Origin: Acidobacteria bacterium Ga0077534
GTDB lineage: Bacteria; Acidobacteriota; Blastocatellia; Pyrinomonadales; Pyrinomonadaceae
NCBI GenBank assembly: GCA_001464455.1
Contig: LNEI01000018.1
Span: 475,343-539,342, forward strand
Reading direction: 5' to 3'
DNA: 64,000 bases
In this document: one piece after another, positions 25,596 to 34,902 of the stretch
How the letters are laid out: each line of letters begins with the position of its first letter
How positions within the stretch are numbered: position 1 is the first letter of the stretch
Notes under the pieces: generated by a model
The model's database searches: none
The model's input: the letters and a program-made list of their open reading frames with translations, nothing else
What the model was told of the DNA's origin: nothing
Position numbers and translations under genes: made by a program

Positions 25596-26972
25596 ATGGT
25601 TTTGGTTGCAAGATTTGCATTGTTGATGATCCTGCCCGTTACTTTCGCGGCAGCCTCAACAGCGCAAGACCTGGGAAGCAGCAATAAGCTTTTTAAGAAG
25701 ACCCCGCCCAAGACGAGTAGTCCAACAAAGAAACCGGCGGCAAAACCAAAAGCCCCAGCGGCAAAACCCAAAACGACTGCCGCAAAACCTAAAACAACGA
25801 CAAAAAGATCTTCTCCGGCGGCCAGGATCCCTGCGAGATCAAATTCTAATAAAAGCTCAACAGCGGCAAAGTCAAAGTTTACCGAGTTCAAGGACTCACG
25901 CTCGTCAAAGGTCGAGATAATCCCCAAAAGATCTCAGCCCAACATCATCGCTGAAGGAAGCCCCAACGAAGAGAAATTCGAAGACCTGATAATAGAGGGC
26001 AATGAGGCCCGCGACGAGCGAAATTATTCAGCGGCTGAGGCGGCCTACAAGAAGGCCCGGGTCGTGAAACCGAAAGACGCTCGGGCGACCTACGGTCTTG
26101 GCAATCTCTACAGCGATCAGCAACGGTGGGAAGATGCCGAGATCGCATACCGCAATGCCTTGCAGCTCGAGCCGGGTAATGCGATCGCCCACGTGGCGTT
26201 AAGCTACGTATTGACTCAGCCCATCGCCGCGCCGGACCTCGCCGACAGATACGAGGAAGCCGAGAAGGTCGCTCGAAGGGCGATCCAACTCGCCCCCGCG
26301 AATGCCCTTGCGTTTGACCAGCTCGGTGCTGCTCTGGAACTGCGGGGCCTGATCGGCTCAGAAACCGAGGCTGCTTATCGCAAAGCGATCGAGCTAGACC
26401 CTACTTTTGCCCCGGCATACGCACATCTCGGCCGATTGCTTAGAAGGCGAGGCCTTCAGCAGGAATCGCAGGCTGCGTATGATGATGCTGTAAAGCGTTC
26501 GAATGACGTCGCTACGCTGATCCTGGTTGCCGAAGTGCTCCAGTCCGAACAGCGTTATGCCGAGTCGGAAAAGCTGCTCCAGCGAGCCCTTTTGGGTGAC
26601 CCGCGAAATCCCTCGGCATTGCTGCTGCTCGGCCGGGCTCTGACCGCTCAGGCGAAATATCCCGAGGCTGAAAAAGCTCTTCGCTCGAATCTTGCCGTTA
26701 GCTCAAACCGATTCGCGGCAAACAGCCTCCTAGGTTCCCTCTATGCCCGTCAGGGAAATTTTGCAATGGCCGAAACGTCGCTACTTGAGGCAATGAAATC
26801 AGTTTCAACGCTTGAGAAACGAGGCCTGTCGATACAGTTCGAGAGCGTCGGTGACGGTTTTATGAAAACGGGTGATCGGCGTGGGGCCGAACGCTCCTAC
26901 CGGCAAGCTATCGCTTTAGACGCGGAAAATCAGGCACTCGTCGGCAAGCTTTCAAGAGCACAACGAGGATAA
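25596..26972 (+). CDS. Exported TPR-repeat protein with Lys/Pro/Ala-rich linker
   Basis: A 458-residue protein with an N-terminal signal sequence (FALLMILPVTFAAASTAQ). Residues about 30-95 are a low-complexity basic linker built from AAKPKTT-like repeats, which might bind peptidoglycan, nucleic acid or acidic surfaces. The rest, from about 130, is a chain of TPR units (YSAAEAAYKKARVVKPKD, WEDAEIAYRNALQLEPGN, then AEKVARRAIQLAPANA and more). It sits between two kinase genes and could be a scaffold for them. No catalytic motif is seen. Confidence 0.82.
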   Translation: MVLVARFALLMILPVTFAAASTAQDLGSSNKLFKKTPPKTSSPTKKPAAKPKAPAAKPKTTAAKPKTTTKRSSPAARIPARSNSNKSSTAAKSKFTEFKDSRSSKVEIIPKRSQPNIIAEGSPNEEKFEDLIIEGNEARDERNYSAAEAAYKKARVVKPKDARATYGLGNLYSDQQRWEDAEIAYRNALQLEPGNAIAHVALSYVLTQPIAAPDLADRYEEAEKVARRAIQLAPANALAFDQLGAALELRGLIGSETEAAYRKAIELDPTFAPAYAHLGRLLRRRGLQQESQAAYDDAVKRSNDVATLILVAEVLQSEQRYAESEKLLQRALLGDPRNPSALLLLGRALTAQAKYPEAEKALRSNLAVSSNRFAANSLLGSLYARQGNFAMAETSLLEAMKSVSTLEKRGLSIQFESVGDGFMKTGDRRGAERSYRQAIALDAENQALVGKLSRAQRG

Positions 26973-26986
26973 CTCAGTAAATTTCG

Positions 26987-29251
26987 ATGTATTGTCCTAA
27001 ATGCAAGGATACGTTCGAGGAAGGTTCGCGGCGCTTTTGTCCGACCGATGGCTCGCGCCTGATCTCGGAAGTGGCAGGTGCCAGCCAGCGTCAGCCGGGC
27101 GGTATCTTTGCCAATCTCATCCCAAAGATCGAGACGTCCAGCCGGCTTGACGAGATACTGACCACGGACAAGCCTTCCGCGGTTCGGCAGGCGGCCCCGG
27201 CGATCCCCCAACCGAGCAGACCGCTAGCCCCGGACGACATACCTTTCTTTGAACTCGACGACCCCGAAATCGACGCTCCGGCGGCTTTCCAGCGACCCCA
27301 TGAACCGCTTGAAATCCCGGAATTCCCTCTTGAGGATGTAACGCGGCCGCTCGCCAGAAAGGTGCAGCCTTTCGAAATACCTGCGGGCCACGTCGAACTT
27401 AATAAGGAAAATAGATTCCCGAGCCCGGCTGAGGATTTTAGTCTCGATAATCCGGAGCGATTTGTCGGACGCACGGTCAAAGGGAGATATGTCGTTAATG
27501 AATTTTTAGGTGGCGACGAAACCGGGCTTGCGTATCTCGGTGACGACCGTATCGTCGCAGATCGAAAAGTTCTTGTCCGAATCCTGATCGAGGACGACTA
27601 CGACCCGATCATGAGCAGCGTCCTGGCCGAGGAGCGAGTTTCGCTTTCTCATTTCAGCCACCCGAATGTTGCGCGGATGATCGATTCCGGTGAATTTTCC
27701 AACGGGTTGAACTTCCTTGTAAGTGAATACGTTGATGCCCTTTCGGTAAACGACATCCTGACGATCCACGGCAAATTCAATGAGCAGAGAGCCGGCCGGA
27801 TCATTCGCCAGGCTTCGAGTGCTCTTAACGAAGCTCATCAGGAAGGCATAATCCATCGTGATATTCGCCCCGAGAATCTGATCATCGACGCATCAGGCGA
27901 TACCGAGCAGGTGAAGATCGTCAATTTCGGTGCGTCGAGCGGCGAACCAAACATTCACAGCATGGGCTACAAAGCCCCCGAGGTACTTGAAGGCAAGATC
28001 GCGACGGTCGCAAGCGATATTTTCTCGTTGGCGGTGGTCGCGTTTGAAATGCTGACAGGCGAAATGCCCTTTGAGGGCGAGAGCGAAAGGGAATATCTTA
28101 AAGCCCACAATTATGGGCTCATGCGTTTGCCGAGTTCCATAAACAAAGACCTTCCGCGTTCCGTTGACGAGGTTTTCGAACGCGGCCTTGCGTACGGCCC
28201 CGGCGAGCGATTTTCGAAGGCCAGGGATTTTGGCGATGCGCTGGTTGCAGCCATTTCTGAACCGGTCGCAATCCCGCCTCCTCCGCCCATCAGTCGCCCC
28301 GATGCCGAGGTTTCCGAACCGGTTGCGGCTCCTGGCGAGCAGCCGACTCTGATAAAGAAAGGGCCCGTGATCTCGCTTGAACCGGCAGTGCCTGCGTCAG
28401 TTCCGGCAGCCGTAATGACCGGATCAGGAAAGGAGGAACCAAACTGGCGAAATCGCTCTCCGGAGCCGCCGGTGGTCGATTCTCCTCAAAGATCGATGTA
28501 TGCGGTCGGCGGGACTTTGGCGTTGCTGGCGGTCGTCGCGGGCATTTGGTACTTCGCGACAACTAATCAGCCTGTCACTCCTGCAAATAATTCTGTTGAG
28601 GTTCAATCACCGCCGCCGGTTAACGCGTCGGCGACCGAGATGCCGCCGATGCCTCGCACTATCGTTCAGCCGCCGGACACTAGCTTCTTCCAGAACAGCA
28701 AGACGGCTCTGAAAGGCGACCTGCTGCGTAACTTTGTCGGTTTCACACTCTTTTATCCGAAAGACTGGAAAGTAAACGGCCCGCAGAATGGTACCAGTAA
28801 TGACTCTCGCGGAAAGTTTCTCGATATTTCGAGCGTTACAGCCGACGACCGGATGAAGGAGCAGATGCTGATCAGCTACTATCCGAGCAAGGGAACCTTT
28901 GATCTGGACGGTGAGCGTTTTCCGCAGATGGTCAAGGAGACCAATGATACGCTCAAGAAGATACTGCCGGGCTACCAGATGGTCTCAGAGGGCGAGATCA
29001 TGCTCAACCAGAACTGGCGGGCTTATGAGATTAAGTTTCAGGCCGGCGGTACGTCTGATGACGGTGAGAAGATCGTCGTATGGGGACGCCGCCTGTTCGT
29101 TCCGGCCGCACGGCTGGGAACGCGAAACGGCTTCGAGATAACAATGCTTGCAACGTCATACGCCGACGGCGTGACAAATGTCGACGACGTCGGCGTTAAA
29201 GGCCAGCTTGGCACTGTTCTGGATACGTTCGAACCAAGCCAAAACTTCTAA
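26987..29251 (+). CDS. Kinase-fold membrane protein, probable pseudokinase
   Basis: A 754-residue protein with an N-terminal zinc ribbon (CPKCKDTF...FCPTDG), a disordered Pro-rich stretch, and a Hanks kinase fold at about 160-415. Key residues are changed: the ATP-anchoring Lys is R198 (VLVR), the glycine loop is GGDETG, the catalytic loop is HRDIRPEN (Asp and Asn kept, Lys replaced by R294), and DFG is NFG (N313). One membrane helix lies at about 503-525. The outer part from about 565 (GFTLFYPKDWKVNG) resembles PsbP/DUF1795-like beta domains. Loss of both the VAIK Lys and the DFG Asp argues for a regulatory rather than catalytic role. Confidence 0.85.
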   Translation: MYCPKCKDTFEEGSRRFCPTDGSRLISEVAGASQRQPGGIFANLIPKIETSSRLDEILTTDKPSAVRQAAPAIPQPSRPLAPDDIPFFELDDPEIDAPAAFQRPHEPLEIPEFPLEDVTRPLARKVQPFEIPAGHVELNKENRFPSPAEDFSLDNPERFVGRTVKGRYVVNEFLGGDETGLAYLGDDRIVADRKVLVRILIEDDYDPIMSSVLAEERVSLSHFSHPNVARMIDSGEFSNGLNFLVSEYVDALSVNDILTIHGKFNEQRAGRIIRQASSALNEAHQEGIIHRDIRPENLIIDASGDTEQVKIVNFGASSGEPNIHSMGYKAPEVLEGKIATVASDIFSLAVVAFEMLTGEMPFEGESEREYLKAHNYGLMRLPSSINKDLPRSVDEVFERGLAYGPGERFSKARDFGDALVAAISEPVAIPPPPPISRPDAEVSEPVAAPGEQPTLIKKGPVISLEPAVPASVPAAVMTGSGKEEPNWRNRSPEPPVVDSPQRSMYAVGGTLALLAVVAGIWYFATTNQPVTPANNSVEVQSPPPVNASATEMPPMPRTIVQPPDTSFFQNSKTALKGDLLRNFVGFTLFYPKDWKVNGPQNGTSNDSRGKFLDISSVTADDRMKEQMLISYYPSKGTFDLDGERFPQMVKETNDTLKKILPGYQMVSEGEIMLNQNWRAYEIKFQAGGTSDDGEKIVVWGRRLFVPAARLGTRNGFEITMLATSYADGVTNVDDVGVKGQLGTVLDTFEPSQNF

Positions 29252-29266
29252 TTCACCACTCTTGAT

Positions 29267-30826
29267 CTATTGGACCGCAGGAACTTCGCCGCCGCCTTTT
29301 AGGCGTCTGCGCTTGCGGGCGGCACGCCAGGTTCGGATACCTTCGCCTGTTAGGCTGAGGATCGTCCGGCGATTGTCGAACAAGAGTTTCATCCAGGCCA
29401 CCTTACTCATTTGCGGGAAATAAATGCCGCGGAAAAACAGCCGTGCGACGAGATGACCGATGCGGACGTCGATCGGAGCTTCTCGTATCGCATTCACCGC
29501 TTCCCAGTTCCTTTGCGGACTGTAAGAGCGTGACCAGGCGTCGAAGGTCTCCTTCTTGGCGTCCTCGATCGTCATCTTGAGCGGATCGTGAGCCATTACG
29601 AACGGAGCGAATTCAAGCCAATGCTTTGGCCGCGAAAGCCGCCCGGCTTTTTGCAAGCGATCGTATAACGGAGTCGACGGGAACGGGGTCAGCTGCCCAA
29701 ACACCGGAAGTCCCGGGGCCCAGCTTTCGATCTCATCGACCGTGCGGTTAGCGACGCCCGGCGTGTCGTTGTCCATTCCGAAGATGAAAGATGTGATCGC
29801 GTAAATATTGCGTTTTCTCAAGCCTTCGAGGACTGCCTGATAATTTTCCGGTTTGGAGAAATTCTTATTTACATCCGCCATGTTGGCCGGATCGATCGAC
29901 TCCATCCCGATGAAAACCCACTTGCCGCCGGCCTGAGCAATGAGATCTACGAGCTCCTCATCGGCCAGGAGATTTGCACTGATCTGTGCCACCCATGGAA
30001 GAGTTGCCCCAGCAGCAATCATGTCGCGGAGCAGTCCTTTGAGGCGTTTTTTATTGATCGCAAGATTATCGTCGATAAAGAAAACTGCCATCTGGCCCTT
30101 TTCTTTCTTAGCTCTCGCTTTGAGTCGAAGCAACTCTTCGACCACACTCTCATTGGTCCTAAAGCGGATCGAGTCACCAAAAAATCCGGTTACCGTACAA
30201 AATTCACATCCATACGGGCATCCGCGTCCGGTTTCGATCGGCACGACGAAGAATTTGCCCCAGCCCTCACCCATTTTGGACATCACGGGCTGCAAAAATT
30301 TCGGGATAAGGGAAAACTGATCGAGGTCGAGAGTTTCCCAAGGGATATGCGGATACTGCTGCAGCGAAGGCTTTACATCATTGCCCTTTTCATCGAGGGC
30401 CGGCTGATAAGTCTCTTTCAGTTCGCCGCGAGCCGCGTCCTCTACGATCTGAGCCCAATAATCGTCAGCTTCGCCGAGTGCAACAGCGTCAGCATGGCGC
30501 GGGCCGCCGTCTTTACCGAGAGCTTCGTCAGGGCATTCCGTTACGTGCGGACCGCCCATTACTACTTTGAAACCAGCTTCACGAAGCGAATCCGCGACCA
30601 GATATGCCCGCGCAACCATGCGTGTCATCGCGCCGATCCCGACGAGGCCGATGTCATTATCTTTGCAGAACTGCACCAGTTCCGGGCGGGTCATCGCCTT
30701 AGCGTTGCCGTCGATCAGGATGACCTCATGCTCAGGCGGTGTCAGCGACTGCAGCAGAAACATCCAAAGATGCGGCATAAAATTGCGCGTTATACCGTTA
30801 TCAGGGTTATAGAGTAAGATCTTCAT
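29267..30826 (-). CDS. B12-binding-domain radical SAM protein
   Basis: A 519-residue protein. The N-terminal half resembles a cobalamin-binding Rossmann domain (ILLYNPDNG, LIDGNAKAM, VMGGPHVTECPDEAL). The radical SAM cluster motif CxxxCxxC is CPYGCEFC in GRGCPYGCEFCTVTGFFG. The TIM-barrel continues through FIDDNLAIN and FIGMESIDPANM, with LTPFPSTPLYDRL late. This architecture occurs in BchE, HpnJ, HpnP and many methyltransferases. The substrate cannot be told, and no hopanoid or pigment genes are near. It faces the pseudokinase gene across 15 bp. Confidence 0.9.
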   Translation of the reverse strand: MKILLYNPDNGITRNFMPHLWMFLLQSLTPPEHEVILIDGNAKAMTRPELVQFCKDNDIGLVGIGAMTRMVARAYLVADSLREAGFKVVMGGPHVTECPDEALGKDGGPRHADAVALGEADDYWAQIVEDAARGELKETYQPALDEKGNDVKPSLQQYPHIPWETLDLDQFSLIPKFLQPVMSKMGEGWGKFFVVPIETGRGCPYGCEFCTVTGFFGDSIRFRTNESVVEELLRLKARAKKEKGQMAVFFIDDNLAINKKRLKGLLRDMIAAGATLPWVAQISANLLADEELVDLIAQAGGKWVFIGMESIDPANMADVNKNFSKPENYQAVLEGLRKRNIYAITSFIFGMDNDTPGVANRTVDEIESWAPGLPVFGQLTPFPSTPLYDRLQKAGRLSRPKHWLEFAPFVMAHDPLKMTIEDAKKETFDAWSRSYSPQRNWEAVNAIREAPIDVRIGHLVARLFFRGIYFPQMSKVAWMKLLFDNRRTILSLTGEGIRTWRAARKRRRLKGGGEVPAVQ

Positions 30827-30939
30827 GCAAAAACGACCGAAATCAACTAGACTACTTCAGAATTCTAATCGCCTTGAGGAAAATTTGGATAGTAGTACGA
30901 TTAAAGCGCCCTAATCATCTCACTTTTCCTCAGAAATAC

Positions 30940-31749
30940 CTATTTGATAATAATCTTTTTAATTATCGCGTAGAAGAGCCTTTCAGGCAAGAGCCGTCGA
31001 AGAACCAATAGACCTTTCGTATTGACACCGTAGCGCAGCCGCTTTGACGTATCGGTTACAGCGTCGTAGATCTTTTGAGCGACTATCTCACCATCCGGAG
31101 CACTTAGGCCCCCTTTCGTCATTGTTTCATCGACTCTCGCGACAAAACTATCGTAAGCGGTCAATCCCTCTTTCTTGGTTGACTCCCGAGAACGGTCATA
31201 AAAATCGGTCTTGATCGGGCCTGGTTCGATGATCTTGACGCGGATATTGAAGGGCTCCAGCTCGTAATGCAGCGATTCGGAAAACCCCTCGACCGCCCAT
31301 TTGGTCGCATTATACAAACTCGAAGCAGGAAAGGTCACTCGGCCGCCGATCGAGGTAACATTGACTATCGTGCCTCGCTTCTGCTCGCGAAAATACGGAA
31401 GGATCTCGCGACAAACGCTCATCAGGCCCAGCACGTTCGTCTCGAACTGCCGCTCGATCTGCTCTGGCGATGCCGTCTCGAAAGCTCCGAGCAAGCCGTA
31501 TCCCGCATTATTGACGACAACGTCGATACGTCCAAATCGATCAAGCGTGGCGGCGATCGCCTCCTTTATCGAGTCCGTATCGGTCACATCGAGCCGGAAA
31601 CATTCGAGATCGACGATCTTTTGCAGTTCCGTGACCTTGTCCGGCGACCGCATCGTCGCGGCCACCTTCCAGTTCTTTGCCTGAAATAATTTTGCGGTAT
31701 GCAGGCCGATGCCCGTCGAGGCTCCGGTGATGAGTATGACTTTGTCCAT
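30940..31749 (-). CDS. Short-chain dehydrogenase/reductase
   Basis: A 269-residue classical SDR. The cofactor motif TGxxxGxG is TGASTGIG at residues 7-14, followed by the structural NNAG (VVNNAGYG), catalytic Ser in NVTSIGG, and YxxxK in SLYNATKWA. A C-terminal amphipathic, basic tail (LFYAIIKKIIIK) may touch membranes. It oxidises or reduces an unknown alcohol or carbonyl with NAD(P). It is divergent from the SbcD-like gene; the radical SAM gene lies 113 nt downstream. Confidence 0.9.
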   Translation of the reverse strand: MDKVILITGASTGIGLHTAKLFQAKNWKVAATMRSPDKVTELQKIVDLECFRLDVTDTDSIKEAIAATLDRFGRIDVVVNNAGYGLLGAFETASPEQIERQFETNVLGLMSVCREILPYFREQKRGTIVNVTSIGGRVTFPASSLYNATKWAVEGFSESLHYELEPFNIRVKIIEPGPIKTDFYDRSRESTKKEGLTAYDSFVARVDETMTKGGLSAPDGEIVAQKIYDAVTDTSKRLRYGVNTKGLLVLRRLLPERLFYAIIKKIIIK

Positions 31750-31816
31750 TCCCGGATTTTATCATTTTGCAATTTATTTATTGATTCATTGTCTCAATGA
31801 AAAAATTATTAAATGA

Positions 31817-31822
31817 TAAAAT
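31817..31822 (+). promoter_or_regulatory. Putative -10 box of the SbcD-like gene
   Basis: TAAAAT ends 6 nt before the ATG at 31829 within an AT-rich stretch. There is no Shine-Dalgarno, consistent with a leaderless mRNA. Confidence 0.4.
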
Positions 31823-31828
31823 TTAGCT

Positions 31829-33103
31829 ATGAAGTTTCTGCACATCGCCGACGTCCATTTGGGCTGCACGCGATATCAGCTGCCCGAAAGCCCGCGTGAC
31901 TTTTTTGACGCTTGGATCGACGTTCTAAAACGTTACGCCATCGGTGAGAATGTCGATTTCGTGGTTATGTGCGGAGATTTTTTTCACAAACGCTCGGTCC
32001 CGCCCGAGACGATGAACTACGCGGTCGAGGGTTTGAACATGATGCGCGAGGCCGGCATTCCGGTAGTATCGATCGAGGGGAATCACGATCAAAAATACTC
32101 CGACAGCCAGTTTTCGTGGCTCAGGTCGCTGGCGAGCTGGGGGCTTTTGACCTTGCTCGAACCGATCAACCTGGAGGGCAAGGCGACCTACGAACCGTGG
32201 AACAGCGAGACGAAGAAGGGTGGTTTTGTGGACATCGGCAGAGCCAGAATATTTGGCTCGGACTGGTACGGGGCATCGGGAAACTGGGCGATACCGCTGC
32301 TGACCGAGGCGATAAAAGAGAACCGCCGCGACGACGCCTTTCACATACTGCTGCTGCACACCGATGTCGAAGGGCATCAGATGCACCCGATCCCGGCGCT
32401 TTCGGTCGCCGCATTGAAGGAGCTTCGCTCGGCAGTCGAATACGTGGGCCTCGGCCACACGCACAAACGTTATGAGATCGATAATTGGGCGTTCAATCCC
32501 GGATCGATCGAGATCACGAATATCACCGAATTTCGTGAGACGCGTGGAGCCTTTCTGGTCGAGATCGGCCAGGATAATTCGGTGACTGCGACGCACGTCG
32601 AGGATTATGTTCACCGGCCGTTCCAGCAGTTAAAGTTTGATGTCGACAATCACGATGCCGGCTCAAAAATAACCTCAGGCGTCATCGAAAAAGTCCGCCT
32701 CGAAGCGCGTGTCGCCGAACCAGGCAAGCCCGAGCCGATAATTGAGATCGCCCTTCGCGGCCAGCTTGGGTTTCCGAATTCCCTGCTCGAAACGCAGAAG
32801 ATCCGTGACGAGGTGAAAGCGATAACCGGTGCCCTGCACGTACGTGTAAAGAATCAAACGGTTCCGGCCGACTATCTCGATACCGACCGCGAAACGCCCG
32901 ACGAGGGCCGCGAACATCTGGAAAAACGCGTGATCGCCGACCTCGTAGCACGCGATAATCGGTACAAGTCGATCGGGATGGACGTTTCCGACGCCGTGAT
33001 CGGTGCAAAACGGATGGCTCTGAGCGATGATGAACCGGCGAAGATCGCCGATTTTATAGCCGTCAAGGCAAAACTCGCAGCCGCGGGGAGGAATGAAAAC
33101 TAA
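31829..33103 (+). CDS. SbcD/Mre11-like DNA repair metallophosphoesterase
   Basis: A 424-residue calcineurin-like nuclease. Metal motifs are in order: FLHIADVHLG (D-x-H), VVMCGDFFHKR (GD), IEGNHDQ (GNHD), LLLHTDVEG (H) and GLGHTHKRY (GHxH). This matches SbcD/Mre11 exonucleases acting on DNA ends and hairpins. The usual partner ATPase SbcC is not adjacent. Its TAA overlaps the next gene's ATG (TAATG), so translation of the two is probably coupled. Confidence 0.88.
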   Translation: MKFLHIADVHLGCTRYQLPESPRDFFDAWIDVLKRYAIGENVDFVVMCGDFFHKRSVPPETMNYAVEGLNMMREAGIPVVSIEGNHDQKYSDSQFSWLRSLASWGLLTLLEPINLEGKATYEPWNSETKKGGFVDIGRARIFGSDWYGASGNWAIPLLTEAIKENRRDDAFHILLLHTDVEGHQMHPIPALSVAALKELRSAVEYVGLGHTHKRYEIDNWAFNPGSIEITNITEFRETRGAFLVEIGQDNSVTATHVEDYVHRPFQQLKFDVDNHDAGSKITSGVIEKVRLEARVAEPGKPEPIIEIALRGQLGFPNSLLETQKIRDEVKAITGALHVRVKNQTVPADYLDTDRETPDEGREHLEKRVIADLVARDNRYKSIGMDVSDAVIGAKRMALSDDEPAKIADFIAVKAKLAAAGRNEN

Positions 33104-33801
33104 TGTCCGACGCGTTGGAAAAGGTCAGTGGGATCACGCAATTGCCAATCTTTCCGCTCCCGCTCGTTATGGTGCCGAACGAGCTTTTGCCGCTTCATAT
33201 TTTTGAGCCGCGATATAGGCAGATGCTCAAGGACATCGAAGATCAGGGGCGTCTGTTCGGCGTTATGCTCTTTGAGCCCTCGAGTGATTTCGAAGATCGG
33301 CCTCTCGAAGGTTCGATCGGTTGCGTCGCCGAGATACGTGAGTCGGAAACTCTCGAAGACGGACGCTCAAATATTTTGGCATTTGGCATTGTGCGTTTTC
33401 GGCTGCTTGAATACGTCGCCGCTGACGATCCGTATCTCGTAGGCGAGATCGCATTTTTTGAGGATGAGAAGGACGACGATCCTGAAGTGGAAAAGCTTGC
33501 CGATACAGTTTTCGCACTATTCGAACGGATGGCAAAGGCAGCTTTCAAGCTCAGCAGCGGCCGTGGACAGTTGCCGCAAATACATCGCACCGACCCCGAA
33601 TCGCTCTCATTTCTGATCACGATGGCGTTCAGTTTCGATAACGAGCGCAAATACCGTCTTCTCGAGATGACCTCAACAAAGGACCGCCTGACCGAACTCC
33701 GCGAGGTGCTCGACCAGGCGGTCGTTCAGATCGAATCAAGTGCCGATATCCACACTGTCGCAAAGACGAACGGACACAGCAAGAAAAAGCTGGATATTTA
33801 G
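33103..33801 (+). CDS. LON-protease substrate-binding (LON-N) domain protein
   Basis: A 232-residue protein made of the N-terminal domain of Lon without ATPase or protease. Landmarks are LPIFPLPLVMVPNELLPLHIFEPRYRQML split here as LPIFPLPLVMVPNE and LPLHIFEPRYRQML, then GCVAEI, a helical bundle and a lysine-rich end. Stand-alone versions are widespread, of unknown role, perhaps substrate adaptors. Its start overlaps the SbcD stop by one base. Its TAG overlaps the convergent hydrolase stop. Confidence 0.9.
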   Translation: MSDALEKVSGITQLPIFPLPLVMVPNELLPLHIFEPRYRQMLKDIEDQGRLFGVMLFEPSSDFEDRPLEGSIGCVAEIRESETLEDGRSNILAFGIVRFRLLEYVAADDPYLVGEIAFFEDEKDDDPEVEKLADTVFALFERMAKAAFKLSSGRGQLPQIHRTDPESLSFLITMAFSFDNERKYRLLEMTSTKDRLTELREVLDQAVVQIESSADIHTVAKTNGHSKKKLDI

Positions 33802-34763
33802 TTACTAAGCGAATTTCTAAAGAAATCGATCAAGCGTTGGTCGTAAGTCTCGGATTGTTCCATCGAGGCGTTGATGATGCTGAATCCCGACGGGCTAAGG
33901 TCGGTCTTTGTATCGACCTTATTGCTCTGAGGAAAGCACTTGCTTGATTTCAAGGTCGAGTCCTGAAACTCCGGAGCATCGACGCCTGCGAGCAGCAGCA
34001 CATTACTGCCTTCGATCTTTCTCGCCGTTTCGCAGACCGCTTCGCGTTGATAGCAGCCGTCGAAATAGTAGACGCGGGTACCTATCTGAGCGAGCCTGGC
34101 TGTTGCAAAGCTAGCAAATGGAAAACGCTTATCAACTGCCTCGACCAGAACACCGTCCGAATCTGCTGGCACCGAATCGATGGCGACCGCTTTGATCGTC
34201 TTGTCTTTTGCCGCCGTCGCGACCGCAACGATCGCTCCCATCTCGACGCCGAAAATTCCCATCTTATTCTGATCGACAAGCGAGATCCCATTTGAATTTT
34301 TAAGGTTCTTTAGGAATGCGACGGCCGCCATGGCGTCCTCGGTCTCGCACCCGCCGAACGACGCCTGCTTGACCGGCGGATTCTCGCCGTGGCCACGCTG
34401 ATCGGGCATGAGAACGGTAAAATTGGTCGATTCATTGAGCTTTACGCCGAGATTTAGGACGTAGGAACGATCCGCCCCGAACTTGTGAAGCAGGATGACC
34501 GCCGGAGCTCCATCGGCACCGCGCAGAAGCCAGCCACGGCTCGTCGCCCCTTCGCGGTTGGCCCATGTTTCCTCGGTCACCTGTGCGGCCCGAGTGCTGA
34601 GCTGACCGTACTTTTGTGGCGTCACCAGATATCGCGACGTAAGCGGGCGCGACGAAACATACACGAGCGAGACTGCCCCCGCGATGAGCGCGACGACGAC
34701 AAGAAGGACAACCGGAAGCAGCAATCGAGAAAAACTCTTTAAAAGTCGAGTAGATTTTGCCAT
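33798..34763 (-). CDS. Membrane-anchored alpha/beta-hydrolase-fold protein lacking the nucleophile
   Basis: The ATG at 34763 (MAKSTRLLKSF) starts a basic N-terminus followed by one membrane helix (LLLPVVLLVVVALIAGAV), giving 321 residues. Alpha/beta hydrolase features are VILLHKFGADRS, LMPDQRGHGEN and the nucleophile-elbow strand KMGIFGVEMGAIVA. The elbow should be GxSxG, but it is GVEMG: Glu (E174) replaces the nucleophilic Ser. DNA at 34242-34244 reads CTC on the plus strand, so this is not a translation slip. The protein may be non-catalytic, or may use another chemistry as in epoxide-hydrolase-like variants. A frame upstream to 35228 overlaps the S55 gene and is rejected. Confidence 0.82.
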   Translation of the reverse strand: MAKSTRLLKSFSRLLLPVVLLVVVALIAGAVSLVYVSSRPLTSRYLVTPQKYGQLSTRAAQVTEETWANREGATSRGWLLRGADGAPAVILLHKFGADRSYVLNLGVKLNESTNFTVLMPDQRGHGENPPVKQASFGGCETEDAMAAVAFLKNLKNSNGISLVDQNKMGIFGVEMGAIVAVATAAKDKTIKAVAIDSVPADSDGVLVEAVDKRFPFASFATARLAQIGTRVYYFDGCYQREAVCETARKIEGSNVLLLAGVDAPEFQDSTLKSSKCFPQSNKVDTKTDLSPSGFSIINASMEQSETYDQRLIDFFRNSLSN

Positions 34764-34853
34764 AGCAGTGCTTTTAATGCAGAGAACTAAGCCGGAACGG
34801 CATCGAAAACAGAGTGGGTGAAAGCCGATGAAAGAGAGCCTTTCGACCGGCCT

Positions 34854-34869
34854 TGGTAAAATGTTACCA
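34854..34869. promoter_or_regulatory. Palindrome in the promoter region of the S55 peptidase gene
   Basis: TGGTAA-aatg-TTACCA, a perfect inverted repeat of 6-bp arms, lies 34 nt before the ATG at 34903 in the divergent intergenic region. It overlaps possible -10 sequences and could be an operator. Confidence 0.35.
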
Positions 34870-34902
34870 TAACTGACGTTTCCTAAGGAAGAAGTTTTTA
34901 CG

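Noticed and set aside
31925-32614. 229-codon minus-strand frame inside the SbcD-like gene
   Set aside because: All metallophosphoesterase motifs are in the plus-strand frame.
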